A stretch of DNA of 64,000 nucleotides, taken from an uncultured Bacteroidaceae bacterium (GTDB taxonomy: Bacteria > Bacteroidota > Bacteroidia > Bacteroidales > Bacteroidaceae). Made by a program: the position numbers and the translations under genes. The stretch is from positions 62,001 to 126,000 of the forward strand of contig CAJOIE010000010.1 of assembly GCA_905234605.1 (NCBI GenBank), in the 5' to 3' direction. The notes beneath the pieces are model-generated. The model saw nothing but the letters and a program-made list of their open reading frames with translations, searched no databases and was not told where the DNA came from. This document shows, piece after piece, positions 17,121-28,000 of this stretch. Positions within the stretch are counted from its first letter, which is position 1, and the number at the start of each line of letters is the position of its first letter.

Positions 17121-18278
17121 TTAGTCATCAAACTCTTCTGTATCCATTAGTTTCTTCAGTTCTTCAATGTCGGGGAGTGTTTTTTGCATCTCTACAGGCA
17201 TATCTGATATGGTTTTGTAGGTAGCGACACCCATAGGCTTGTTATAGTCGCGCACTGCATATTCAGCGTATGCTTGATTAGCACTTTTGCACAGCACTAT
17301 GCCTATGCTTGGATTCTCATGTGGCTTTCGCACCTTGTCATCAAGCACTTGCAGATATGCATATAGCTGCCCAAGATAAGCTGGTTTAAACTTACCCACC
17401 TTAAGTTCAATGGCTACTAAAGCATTCAGTTCGCGGTTGAAGAACAGTAAGTCGCTCCACATTTCCTCACCGTATATCTCCAGATGATATTGGTTTCCCA
17501 CAAATGTAAAGTCACGCCCCAGTGTCATGACAAACCGCTTGATATTATGAATAATGCGCTGCTCTACCAAGCGTTCATCCACATCCTCTTCTTGAGCGTC
17601 AATATCTTCCACATTAATATAGTCAAGCAGATATTCATCCTTGAACATTCTGATGGCTTTCATTGCCTCTTTTGTCGAGGCCATTGTCTGGGCAAAGTTA
17701 TTGGGTGCGACGTGTTCGGGCTGTGGAATTCCAGCTTTCAGCACATCCCTTAATGTATATTTGTCCCATTGGTGTATCACGGTTTCGTGGATGCAGAAAA
17801 GCACTTCGCGGATGTCTTTAGTCTTATGCAATATCTCCATGTGGTGGGAGAAACTGATGCCAAGAAACTCATCGCGAACAATTTCGCTCGCCGTCGGCGA
17901 CCATTTTGACAAGGCAAATCTGTCATATTCTATTTCTCTGTGCAGGTTCTCAAATTCTAATTTACTCGCCGACGGCGAGCAAATTAGGTATGGCTGCCAA
18001 AATTCGGCAAACTGTCGCATATTACGAATGCTTTGGGCTGAAAAGCCACGCAGTCCAGGAAGTTCTCTTTGCAGTTGTTCGCTGATGGTGTCAATGGTGC
18101 TCGTCCCCCATGTCCCTTTGCGTGAATTGGCAGAAACATAAAGTCCAACACCAAAATACAAAGACAACTGGGTGCCACTTATCATTCTTGCAGCGCGACC
18201 CTGACTCTGCAATATAGCCGTTTTGATTGTTTTCACTGCCTGTTTCAAATCCGCAGCCAACATGTTATCTTCTTTCAT
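17121..18278 (-). CDS. YhcG/DUF1016-family PD-(D/E)XK nuclease, copy 3
   Basis: 385 residues from ATG 18278; the track start 18296 overlaps the -7 element. The N-terminal part is the diverged variant with 'YFGVGLYVSANSRKGTWGTSTIDTISEQLQRELPGLRGFSAQSIRNMRQFAEFW', while the C-terminal nuclease 'EEMWSDLLFFNRELNALVAIELKVGKFKPAYLGQLYAYLQVLDDKVRKPHENPSIGIVLC' has D...E-L-K. A 'SPSASKLEFENLHREIEYDRFALSKWSPTASEIV' insert lies between the halves. Its stop is 30 bp from the copy 2 promoter. Confidence 0.85.
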   Translation of the reverse strand: MKEDNMLAADLKQAVKTIKTAILQSQGRAARMISGTQLSLYFGVGLYVSANSRKGTWGTSTIDTISEQLQRELPGLRGFSAQSIRNMRQFAEFWQPYLICSPSASKLEFENLHREIEYDRFALSKWSPTASEIVRDEFLGISFSHHMEILHKTKDIREVLFCIHETVIHQWDKYTLRDVLKAGIPQPEHVAPNNFAQTMASTKEAMKAIRMFKDEYLLDYINVEDIDAQEEDVDERLVEQRIIHNIKRFVMTLGRDFTFVGNQYHLEIYGEEMWSDLLFFNRELNALVAIELKVGKFKPAYLGQLYAYLQVLDDKVRKPHENPSIGIVLCKSANQAYAEYAVRDYNKPMGVATYKTISDMPVEMQKTLPDIEELKKLMDTEEFDD

Positions 18279-18293
18279 ATCTTCTTGTGATAG

Positions 18294-18324
18294 CAAAATT
18301 ACACTTTCTATTATGATGAACTAA
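18294..18324 (-). promoter_or_regulatory. Promoter of YhcG copy 3
   Basis: -7 TAATTTTG at 18294-18301 and TTAGTTCATCATAAT from 18324, 23 bp apart. About 40 bp upstream and including this block are nearly the same as at copy 1. Between here and RhuM a small hairpin GACTTG-TCG-CAAGTC (18371-18385) follows the RhuM stop. Confidence 0.65.
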
Positions 18325-18393
18325 TCATAGACCTGTGCATGATTTTAAAGTTACGCAAATCTTGCCTGACTTGCGACAAGTCATAGCATGTAG

Positions 18394-19403
18394 TTATTTC
18401 GCTCCAAACAGTCCCCGTATTTCTTTGTCAAAGTCTGAGTCTATCCTTTGGGTAGGATTAAACAGCCTATATTCTTCTTCGGCCTTTCGGTCTGCTCTTC
18501 CCAGCTTATTTTTCCTTTGTCTGGAAGCAGTGCGTATCTCCTGAAAGTCAGGAACTCGTTGACGGAAGCGGCAAACTGCTCCATGTTGAAAGCATTCTCA
18601 CGCTCAATCAAGTCCTCGATATAGTCGAAATAGCATGTCACGGCTCTTTCCAGTTGCCGTATCTCCTTTTCAGGCAAATTGTTCTTCGCCACCTTCGTGT
18701 CACTCAGTAATATCCGCCCGTCGGGAGCATTCTTCCACGTCTGCAGCCCCATGTGTTCCTTGCTGTGGTCTGCACGGGAGTATATAATTTCGGGAGCCGT
18801 CTGTCCTGTGATAGCATAGTGGAAGCGATTCTGTATCATCTGATAGAACTCTCGCGTTGTTGGGGATTTCCGGTCGTAGTCGTATGAACATTCTGCATAG
18901 ATGTCTGTTATCTGCTGCCAGATACGGCGCTCACTGGCACGGATGCTCCTGACTCTCTCCAGCAACTCGCGGAAATAGTCTTTCCCAAAAACGGCCTTGC
19001 CTTGCTTCAGCCGCTCGTCGTCCAGCACAAACCCTTTGCGAATATACTCATTCAGTATCTTTGTAGCCCAGATGCGGAACTTCGTAGCACGTGCTGATGA
19101 TACACGATAGCCAACAGCGATAATGGCATCAAGGGAATAGAATGCCGTTTCATTCGTCTGTGTCTTGCCTTCAATAGCACCATGCCGAGTGGTTATTTCC
19201 ATTTTGGAAACAGCCACATCCTTGTCCAGTTCTCCCTCGTCAAATATATGGGCCAGGTGTTTGCTGATGGCAGGCACCCCTACACCAAAAAGCTGTGCCA
19301 TCGCTTTCTGCGTAGCCCATATCGTTTCGTCCTTGATAACCACTTGCACCCTTCCTTCTTCATCCGGCAACTGGTATAATATGAATTGTATCTCGTTGTT
19401 CAT
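18394..19403 (-). pseudogene. RhuM-family protein with a C-terminal frameshift
   Basis: RhuM (virulence-protein RhuM family), with N-terminal DNA-binding-like domain 'IWATQKAMAQLFGVGVPAISKHLAHIFDEGELDKDVAVSKME' and a middle 'YSLDAIIAVGYRVSSARATKFRIWATKILNEYIRKGFVLDDERLKQG', commonly embedded in type I or related restriction loci. The track ORF ends at 18441 with 'TERPKKNIGCLILPKG', but another frame continues 'KAEEEYRLFNPTQRIDSDFDKEIRGLFGAK' to a stop at 18394, exactly the family C-terminus. One missing base near 18495 (GAGCAG where GAGGCAG would restore the frame) explains it. The protein may be inactive, or the base may be a sequencing error. Confidence 0.85.
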
Positions 19404-19490
19404 TGTTTATTATTAAGTTCCTTGTCTTTCCAGAGTTACCCATTATATGTGTTATAGTTACCCACTAACTCGCGAGGGTTAAGCAGTAAC

Positions 19491-20122
19491 TCATTCTTTG
19501 GGATTATTGGGCTGATTGGGCAGTTGCCCATTAGTGCCATATCGCCCACCGTACCCATTCCTCTGTTGCCAGTCTCTCCTGGCTCGGTACATCTCCTCCT
19601 TGATGCCGCCCTTCTCCTTGAAGTCACGCTTCTTCCATTCTATGAGACCTCTAATGAGCACATCACACTGGTGAATAAGCGTATGGCGATGTTGGCTATC
19701 GTCTCGTCGGAACGCTCCTTGATTTTCTCCCGATAGACGGCAGAGTCAAGATGAGCCTTGCAGAAAGCACGTGTCTGAACACAGCGAGGGTCATCATACT
19801 TCCATTGCTCCAGGTCTCGGACACGCAGATAGTCCTCGTAGTCGAGCAGCAGCTCGTGGAGTGATGCACGGTTCACGTTGGTCAGTTTCAGCTCCATCTC
19901 TCGCGATGTGATGCCGTCAATGTTCCCCTCTGCCAAGTTCTGCTTACCCGACCGTGCCGCCTGCACCATTTGGTCAATGGTACGGTCGCCGGTCTTCAGG
20001 TACTTATGGGCAAAATAGTACGTCACATCATAGATGCACTCCGCTTTCTGGAATGCCTTCAACGAACGGTAGTTGTTATCTTGCCTTAGAAAATCTTTGT
20101 CTTCTTCCATCTTATTCTTCAT
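19491..20122 (-). pseudogene. Four-helix-bundle protein (23S rRNA IVP-like family) with a frameshift
   Basis: Four-helix-bundle protein related to those encoded in 23S rRNA intervening sequences; often found with restriction genes in Bacteroidetes. 'SLKAFQKAECIYDVTYYFAHKYLKTGDRTIDQMVQAARSGKQNLAEGNIDGITSREMELKLTNVNRASLHELLLDYEDYL' is typical. The track ORF ends at 19640 with non-family residues after 'ANIAIR'. Another frame continues 'LIHQCDVLIRGLIEWKKRDFKEKGGIKEEMYRARRDWQQRNG' and then a Gly/Asn/Gln-rich tail to a stop at 19491. One base is missing near 19680. This is the second single-base defect within 1.2 kb. Confidence 0.85.
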
Positions 20123-20186
20123 TTAATTGAACTACGCTCGACTTTCCTCATGCTCGACAGAGAAAGCAAACTTATTCTGCTCTCGC

Positions 20187-20316
20187 TTATTCGTTTAATT
20201 CATCACCCATACGATATTTGATGTCGTAGTTCTTCGCAAGCGAAGCGGCAGAGCCGAGCGGATGATGAAGTCTAATTCTTCATCGGTGAAACCGTAATGA
20301 GAGGCGAGGAGTTTGT
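20187..20316 (-). pseudogene. Truncated duplicate of the methylase gene 3' end
   Basis: About 100 bp nearly identical to 20700-20800, the 3' end of the Eco57I-type methylase gene ('DKLLASHYGFTxEELDFII...NYDIKYRMGDELNE'). This copy is interrupted by a 29-bp insertion at 20232-20260 containing a CTTCGC-AA-GCGAAG hairpin, which shifts the frame. It directly abuts the 118-residue ORF, whose last residues are read from it in another frame. Confidence 0.85.
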
Positions 20317-20636
20317 CCCTTAAGATTTACAGCCTTGGCCCATTGTTCAATGAGTTGTTCCTGCAACTCATCTATTTCCCAATTTGCAGGGCTTCCTTCG
20401 CGGCTTTCAGCATTTCCACTTGCTGTAAGGCTTGCTGTCGCGTAGCATGCGACGATGGACGCCCCAATGAGAGGCGCACCTGCCGTGCAGAGTCCTGCAT
20501 GCTCTGATAGATTGAATCTATAAAAATCTTCTGTCCCATTTTGTATATCTTTTATGTAGTTGTTAATTGCTTGTATAGCTATGTTTGAAAAGCCTTCATG
20601 GGCTATCACATTGAATATGTGTTGTAACTTGTTCAT
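20280..20636 (-). CDS. Hypothetical protein, C-terminus fused to the duplicated methylase remnant
   Basis: 118 residues, 'MNKLQHIFNVIAHEGFSNIAIQAINNYIKDIQNGTEDFYRFNLSEHAGLCTAGAPLIGASIVACYATASLTAS...WEIDELQEQLIEQWAKAVN'. I do not recognise a family. The composition is good and it is co-oriented between the methylase and four-helix genes. The last dozen residues (KGQTPRLSLRFHR) come from the truncated methylase duplicate in another frame, so the original C-terminus was probably replaced when this DNA was inserted. Confidence 0.55.
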   Translation of the reverse strand: MNKLQHIFNVIAHEGFSNIAIQAINNYIKDIQNGTEDFYRFNLSEHAGLCTAGAPLIGASIVACYATASLTASGNAESREGSPANWEIDELQEQLIEQWAKAVNLKGQTPRLSLRFHR

Positions 20637-20699
20637 ATTGCATTATCTCATTATGTTGATACGGAAGTTGTATAAATCTTCTGAAAGTTAACCTGCAAC

Positions 20700-23600
20700 T
20701 CATTCATTCAACTCATCACCCATACGATATTTGATGTCGTAGTTGATGATGAAGTCTAATTCTTCTTCGGTGAAACCGTAATGAGAGGCGAGAAGTTTGT
20801 CAATCTCGTCAATGATAGGTTTGGATTTCCGTACATAGTATTGCTTCTGTACTACGACGCCATGTTTAGCAGATATCTCTTTTGAAATAGCATTATCCTC
20901 TAATGACTGTATATATTCTCTTCCCAATTTCTCAAGTTTTTGTTCTTCATCCAAAGATTTCGTATTGAATCGGAAGGCAAAAATCATATAGTCTTTAAGG
21001 TTAAACATATCAAAATGAAGCGAGTAATACCACCAAAACACGTCACTGCTCAACACACAAATAGTAACATAATTACTAATTGGATATATAATCGCACTCT
21101 TTTCGCTTGCATTATTTGTTCCGAAAGTTTTATCCAGAAAAACTTTCCAGTACCTTCCTCCTGCAGTTCGATAATAAATGCTATTATCTATGCTGGAAAC
21201 GATAGAAGACTTATAACAACTAATCGCGCAATCCTTATAGAATTTGTTTATCATCTTCATTTCTATTGAAGATTTAAACTTGAGAATTGATGTTGTTAGC
21301 CCAATTGCATCATCTGAGTTTTTTGTATATACAAGAGTATTAAACAAAAGGATTCTGTTTTCAGAAAGCCATCTTCTTATACCTGTTGTAAATAGTTCTT
21401 TTTCAATACCTTTTGCTAATAGTTCAATAATTAAGCGTTGGTCAACTCCACTAAATAATCCACTCGGTCTCTCATCATAGCATGAAATCCATACTTTGTT
21501 GCATAATTTTGGTTTAATTATATTCTGCAAGGATTCCATTCGTTGAGTATTCATAGAAGGCAGAGGCACAATAAGTCCCGTTCTTGCAATGCTCATTCCA
21601 AGAAGAACTGTTCGTTCAGCAACGTAAGCATGAAGATTACCACAATTCAACGTTTTATACAAACCTTCCTGTATTTGATATGTTGCTTTTACTTTCTTAT
21701 ACTCCACATACGGCGGATTACCAATAATCACATCAAAGCCCCCGTGGTCGTTGATAATCTCGTAGAACTCGGCCAGCCAGTGGAAGGGCTGGTGGGAACT
21801 GAGCCAGACATCGTAATCGACGGTGGAGGAGATAGAGCCGTACATCTGACGGTTCAGTAGGTCGTTGAGGGTAGCGAGGCGGACTTTCAAGTCGTGCTTG
21901 GCACGCTTGAAGGCTGCCATATCCTCGGCTTGCGTCAGTTGAACGGTCTTGAAGACATCGTAGGTCAGTGCCACCTTCTCCATTTCCTCCGTCACTGTAT
22001 TGCGGAACTCCTCTGCCGTGAAAAAGTCGGAATAAGCAATGCCAGCCTCTAACTCTTTCTGCGTGGCATAGCCTACAAGGGTGTTGCCACAACGGATGTT
22101 GAAGTCGATGTCGGGGAGCGGGTCGAGACCTAAGTTGCGGTCGCGCTTGTCCACATCTACCACAGCCACCATCTTCAGGAACAGGCGGAGTTTGGCAATC
22201 TCAGTAGCCTCCACCATAATGTCAACGCCATAGAGGTTGCGCAGGATGATGCTCTTGTAGATGAAGTATTGGATGTTCTTGCCGATGCAAGCGTCCCCTT
22301 GGACCGAGCGGGAGCGGTATTTGTTTTGTATCTCCTGCAACTGACGGGTGAAAAGGTGCTGGTTCTGCTCGTGGAACTCCTGCATACGGGAAATGCACAC
22401 CTCGTAAAGCGGTTCAAGGATGTTAAGGGCAGCAAAGAGGAAAGCGCCTGAGCCGCAAGTGGGGTCGAGGATAGTGACACGCTGCAAAGCGTCGTAAAAA
22501 TACTCCACAAACAAGTGGTTCTGCGTATGAGAAAGATAGTCGTAGGCAAACTGCCGGATGTCCAGATTGTAGGTGATGAAATCGTTGATGGCAGTAATCT
22601 CACCGTTCTCTATCTTTGCCTTGATGCTACGATAGCGTTGCAGTCGCTCAATGGTCTCACGCCAAATCTCGGTAGGCAGTGCCAAGGCATCAGGTGTACG
22701 CTCGTTCCAATGGCTGCGACGCTCCAAGAGGTTAGGTTGTGTGGTGTCGATGCCAACGGCAATTTCCTCTGGGATGGGCTGGTCGTGACCTTTCTTTACT
22801 GCGTCAAAGATGTATCGGTCGCCGCTGTCACGGAGGAACTGCCACAGTTCGCCATTGGTCTTGAAGAGTTTTTCGTCTTTCTGCTTCACAGCATCCATCA
22901 GATAAGGGATGATGGTGTTGCGACCTATGTACTCCGTGATGTCTTCCTTGGTGTAGTAGGCTCCCATCTGGGCACGGTCGTTGATGTACTGCTCGAAGAT
23001 ATAGCCCAGCACGTCGCCGTCATGCGGTCGTCGAGATGCCAGTGCCACTTGTCGAAGAAGTCGAAGAGACTGCGGAAAGCCTCGTCGGCTATGTCAAGTC
23101 CGGCATAGTCCTGCTCTATCTGGTGAACGTCGAACATACCACCGTTCAGATAGGGGATGCGCCCATAGACGGTTTCAAATGCCTGGTCGTGGTGAGGCGC
23201 GTTCAGTCCGTCGTGGAACAGGCTGACGAGGAAGCCTTTGTAGAACTTGTTGAAGAAGCGGTCCTCTCCCTCGTTCTCCTGGGTCCACTCCAACTTATGG
23301 CGCAAGTAATCGACATCGCCATCGAGGAAGCCTTTCTTCTGAATGAAGTAGCAGAACATGAGGCGGTTGAGCATAACGCTGGTGTACCACTGCTTGTTCT
23401 TGTTGTCCTTGTCGGCCAGGTGGTCGTCAATGCCTGTGATGAACTTGGCGAAGTTGGTGTGCTCCTTCTTGAATCCAGCATAAAAGTCCTTGGTGATTTT
23501 CTCGGAGTTGATGAGGAAAGCCGCCTGTACCTTCTCGATGATGTCAAGGATGGTAGGCGTTTCGTCGTCGAGCGAGAAAGAGAGGCCCTCCATCTTCTCA

Positions 23601-23977
23601 AACAGGAAACTGGCCTTATCGACCGTATCGTATTCCACCAACACCAAGTCACGCTTCTCCACTTTCTTGACAGGGGCTACCCAGAGGTGGTGCATCGTAT
23701 CAGGCACCACGAAGATGCAGATATAGTTCTCGGCATTCTTGCGGAGTTTGGTGTCCAGTTTCTTGCAGATGGACGAGACAGGTATCTCGTCAACCTTGCA
23801 TTGCAGAATCTGGAAGCCGCTACGCTCGGCTATCTGCTCTATCTGGAAGGTTCGCTCATCAATGGTATATTCGGGCAGCAGGGTAGCACCCGAAGGATTG
23901 TTCCATCCCATTTCTGTGATGAACAACTCGCGGAAATTACTCTCAGACAGATATTGGTTAAATACGTTTCTTTTCAT
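20700..23977 (-). pseudogene. Eco57I/PglX-type DNA adenine methylase, split by a frameshift
   Basis: Two overlapping ORFs (22925-23977 and 20700-23048) form one protein of about 1090 residues. The N-terminal part has 'LFITEMGWNNPSG...ERSGFQILQCKVDEIPVSSICKKLD' and the 'QWYTSVMLNRLMFCYFIQKKGFLDGDVDYL' region typical of class IIG/PglX-like enzymes. The second part carries SAM motif I 'DPTCGSGAFLFAAL' and catalytic motif IV 'NPPYVEYKKVK'. The junction 'DFFDKWHWHLD | DGDVLGYIFEQYINDRAQMGAYYTKEDITEYIG' is normal in the family and lacks one base near 23030. It starts 5 bp after the Fic gene in the helicase-fic-methylase operon and should methylate adenine as the protective part of the system if read through. 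Confidence 0.9.
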
Positions 23978-23982
23978 GGTTC

Positions 23983-25002
23983 TTATGATTTTATTTCCCA
24001 GTATCCTGTTTTTTCAGAACCAATACGGGTAATAAGTCCTTTTCCTTTTAATGCTTCTATGTCTCGCAGTATGGTGCGTTTGGTTACGCCAAGCTTTTCT
24101 GCCATTTGTGTAGTGGAAATGGCAGGAGTTTGCTTGACCATGTTGATAATGGTATGTTGTCTATCGGTGACATCGGTAACATCATCAGATTTGTCACCGA
24201 TAACATCTTGCTCCATTGACCTCTTAAACTGCTCAATCTCCTGCTGAAGATTCCTGATGTGCAAGTCGAACATGACACGACGGAAAACGTCTATGTCATC
24301 TTTCTCACGGGCATCAACCAGAGCCTGAATATACTCAGCCTTTTGCTCTTTCATCACTTTCGTCGGAATGAGCTGGTATTCATATTGCAGATGGTTCATC
24401 AGCAGGCGCGACATACGGCCATTGCCGTCTGCCCATGGATGAATGGTGACAAGACGGAAGTGAGCATCGAAACTCAGTGCGTAGGCCTTCATGACGTTTT
24501 CCTTTTCTGTCTTGGCCCGTTGTTCATTCAGCCATTCGCAGAACTCTTTCAGCCGTGCTGGTACCTTCTGGAAATTCAGATAGGATTTTCCTTCCGTTCC
24601 TGCCCTCACATTCAGTAATCGAAGATCACCATTAGCCGAAGAGAAATCACCAAGTATGGTTTTGTAAGTGCTACCTGTGTTTCTCATGACAATCGCGGCC
24701 AGCGACTTCAGTAAGTCAATGGTAATGGGTACATGCTGCCCTGCCAGCTTTCGGCTTCGCTCGTATGCAGCTTTCAGGTCGAGGTTCATCAATAATTCCT
24801 GCATGGTGCGTCCTTCGGCCGTTATGCCCTCATCGAACAGCAATTGGTTCTCTATCTCTGTCACCGTACTTCCTTCGATTGCCGTGGAATGTGTAATCAG
24901 TGAGTAGAGATAGAACTTTTCATAGTCTATCTGTTCGGCAATGCCTAAAGACAAGTATTCTTTAAGTACAGCCAACAGTTGATGTCTGGATTCCTGCTTC
25001 AT
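23983..25002 (-). CDS. Fic-domain protein with C-terminal winged helix
   Basis: Fic proteins usually transfer AMP to target hydroxyls. The active-site motif is 'HPWADGNGRMSR' (HPFx[D/E]GNGR type). The N-terminal auto-inhibitory helix motif SxxxEG appears as 'STAIEGST'. Residues about 285-339 ('TPAISTTQMAEKLGVTKRTILRDIEALKGKGLITRIG') form a winged-helix DNA-binding domain, so it may regulate its own operon. The start codon overlaps the helicase stop (ATGA) and the methylase gene begins 5 bp after the stop. Placement inside the operon suggests control of the restriction module or a toxin-like back-up. Confidence 0.93.
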   Translation of the reverse strand: MKQESRHQLLAVLKEYLSLGIAEQIDYEKFYLYSLITHSTAIEGSTVTEIENQLLFDEGITAEGRTMQELLMNLDLKAAYERSRKLAGQHVPITIDLLKSLAAIVMRNTGSTYKTILGDFSSANGDLRLLNVRAGTEGKSYLNFQKVPARLKEFCEWLNEQRAKTEKENVMKAYALSFDAHFRLVTIHPWADGNGRMSRLLMNHLQYEYQLIPTKVMKEQKAEYIQALVDAREKDDIDVFRRVMFDLHIRNLQQEIEQFKRSMEQDVIGDKSDDVTDVTDRQHTIINMVKQTPAISTTQMAEKLGVTKRTILRDIEALKGKGLITRIGSEKTGYWEIKS

Positions 25003-28000
25003 ATATCAGTATTCTTCAGTCCCATCGAGCAAATGATGGTGGGGTCTTTATGTTTTGTTTTGTCTTCGTCAACACGGCAGAGATTGGCATTCTCATACAT
25101 CTCAATGACAGTATCTACAATGTCGTCGTGGGTGCTGCCAGTACGCATCATACGGCCCAGGATAAACTTGGAGTTCTCCAACAACGGATAGTTATAAATC
25201 TGGTCGATGGCAAACTTCAACAGTCTTTTCTTCTCTTGAGTGTAGAAGAGGTTCAGGGGTTGCTCGTAGTAGTGATTCAGCAGGTCGTAGATCTTACGCT
25301 TCGTGCTGAAACGACTACCGAGAATGCCACCGACATTGGTGTTTTCGTTCTTGATGCCCTTGATGGCTTTCTCGACTAATGCCAAATGGTTGTCCTGCGG
25401 CTCTAATCTTGGTTCGTTGAGCGGACAGACCATAGCCTGAAGGATGCGCTTCTGCGACTGGCTGACAATCTCACCCTTGGAGTTGAACCACGTCAGCACG
25501 TCAAAATCATTATAGGTCCGGGCATACGTGATGACCCCATCCTCGATGGCACTATTGGCCTGTTTGGTGGAATAAGCGATATTGGGTATCTCGGGAATGA
25601 TGCGCTTCAACTCCGGGTTGGCATCGGTGGCGTTCTTCCAGATTTGGAAAGCCTGTGATCCGAGATCCACATCCACATCGTCCTCGTCTTCGTCCAGACT
25701 GCCGCTCTTCTCGTTATACATATCGCGGAGGTTCTGCTCATTGCCCTCGAAGAACACTTCGTCGCTGCCCACAATGCCCGCATTCTCATTGATACGGGCA
25801 TTCAGACGGGTTCGCAAATGAATGATTTCTTCCACTTTATTGGCAGGGAAGAACGAGTAGCAATAGATTTGCTCAGAACTCTGGTCGATACGGTCCACAC
25901 GTCCGGCACGCTGAATGAGGCGGATGATGGCCCAAGGCAGGTCGTAGTTCACAATGACGTGAGCATCCTGCAAGTTCTGTCCTTCACTGAGGACGTCGGT
26001 AGCAATCAGCACCCGCAGTTCGTTGTCTGCTGAGACATCCGCCTGGTTGCTCAGTGGCGAGAAGCGTTCAACTATGGCCGTAGGATTCTTGCTGCCTCCC
26101 GTTGCTTTGTCTATGTGCTGTATGCCACGCTTCTTCAACTGGTGATAAACGTAGTTGGCGGTATCAGAATACTGTGTGAACACAATGACTTTATCGCTGG
26201 GGTGTTTCGTGCAGAGCAGTTCTTGCAGTTCGTTGAGTTTCTGGTCGGTCTGCGGGTTCCAGGCATCACAGAGGTTGATCATGGCAATCAACTGCTCACA
26301 GTCCTTCTTCAACTGCTGCTTCAAGGTGCGCTTAAAGTATTTGGCATCTATCCATTGCACATTGTTCTTGCCTATCAGTCCGTTGTAATACTCCTCGGCC
26401 TTCTTCATATAGACGGCCATGTCGTTGGGAACCTGTATGAGATTGTCGCCGGATGCTTCTTCTTCCTGTTCATCGTCGTTGGAGAAGATGTCGTTGATGT
26501 CAGCGTCGTCAATGAAGTCTTCAGGGAAAGTGTTCTCGTCGCTGATAGGCAACTTGAGTTTGTTGTCAATGGCATAGATAAACACCGCATTGCGCAGAAT
26601 ATGGCGGTACAGCGTCAGCAAGAAAGAAAAACCGCTGCTATCAATACGCTTGAAGAAAGTGCTTTTGCAGAACCCCATCATACGCTCGCCAGCACGGGAG
26701 AGATTAGCAATCAGGTCACTTTCATATTTGGAAGCGTCTTCTGCTTTCTTCTCGTCCAAATAATGAATCAGTCCGTAGCGGGGCAGTTTCAGACTTTCCA
26801 TCAAGCCAATCATCTCTACAGAATAGAGACGGCTATATTGGTCGCCATCAACCGTAGTGAACTTCACGGCCTTTGGCACACGGTCAGGGAAATATGACTT
26901 ATGCCCATCCTTAAACTCCAAGTACTTACGCCCGCTCTTGGGGTCAGTCTTGGCATAGTTATCTTTGATGAATGTTCGGGTACGGCGAACCAAGAAAAGT
27001 TTCATCAGTTCCTGCCAGTCTTCCTGACATTCACTACGCTCAAATGCCTTGATACTTCTGATGAAGTCCTCATGCTTCTCGGCAAACTTGCGTTCACCGC
27101 CAATTTCGCGAATGTAGGCTTCGGGGCGAATGCCTAAATCAGTGTCATCATCGACGAACAGGCGCAGTTGACTGCTCAAGTCCTTGTATTGCTTATTATA
27201 GGGGGTTGCCGTCAGCAGCAGCACCTTGCAGTCCTGCTTCTGAATAAGGTCTCGGATGTTGCGATAGCGTGTGCCCTGACTGTTGCGAAGGTTGTGGCTT
27301 TCATCAACGATAATCAGTTTGTAGTATCTGGCATTGTCCACATCAATGGGTTTAGCCATCGACATAATGTCGGCCTTCAAGTCATACTGCCGACGATACT
27401 TAGCCCACATGTCTTGCAGATTAGCAGGACAGATAATCAGAGTATTGCTGCCAAAGGTATTTTCATACATCTTGGCAATGGCACAGGCGGTGATGGTTTT
27501 TCCCAGTCCCACCACATCGCCAATCATTGCACCGCCACGTTTCTCGTTGTTCAGATGGCGGGCGGCTATCTTGACGGCTGTCTGCTGGAAATCGAAAAGG
27601 CTGCTCCTGAACTCTGGCGGAATGGTGAACTCCTTAATGCCGGTACGAGCCTCTTCGCTCAGATGGTAGGCTGTCTTCAAGTAAATATAATAAGGTGGTA
27701 TCTCCCGTTCTCCTGCCCAGCTGTTGTCAATAATCTCTATCAGCTCTTTGGTGATGTCAAGGCAGAACTTATCTTCCCATCGGTCATCAAACCAACGGGA
27801 TAGTTTCTCGGCACTGTCGCTGTCGCCAAACTCTGCATTCAGCTCACCTTGTTTAGTCAATCCCGAATAAGTAAGATTGCTGCTACCCATGATAGCCTGA
27901 ATCTTATTGAAGTTGTCGTCAGGACGATGGGCAAGGTACAACTTGGCGTGAAGTGGTTCACGCAGATATAACTTCACACAGACCTTCTCGTCTTTCATCT

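Noticed and set aside
20700-23977. BREX PglX
   Set aside because: The methylase is PglX-like in its motifs but no other BREX gene (brxA, brxB, brxC, pglZ, brxL) is nearby.
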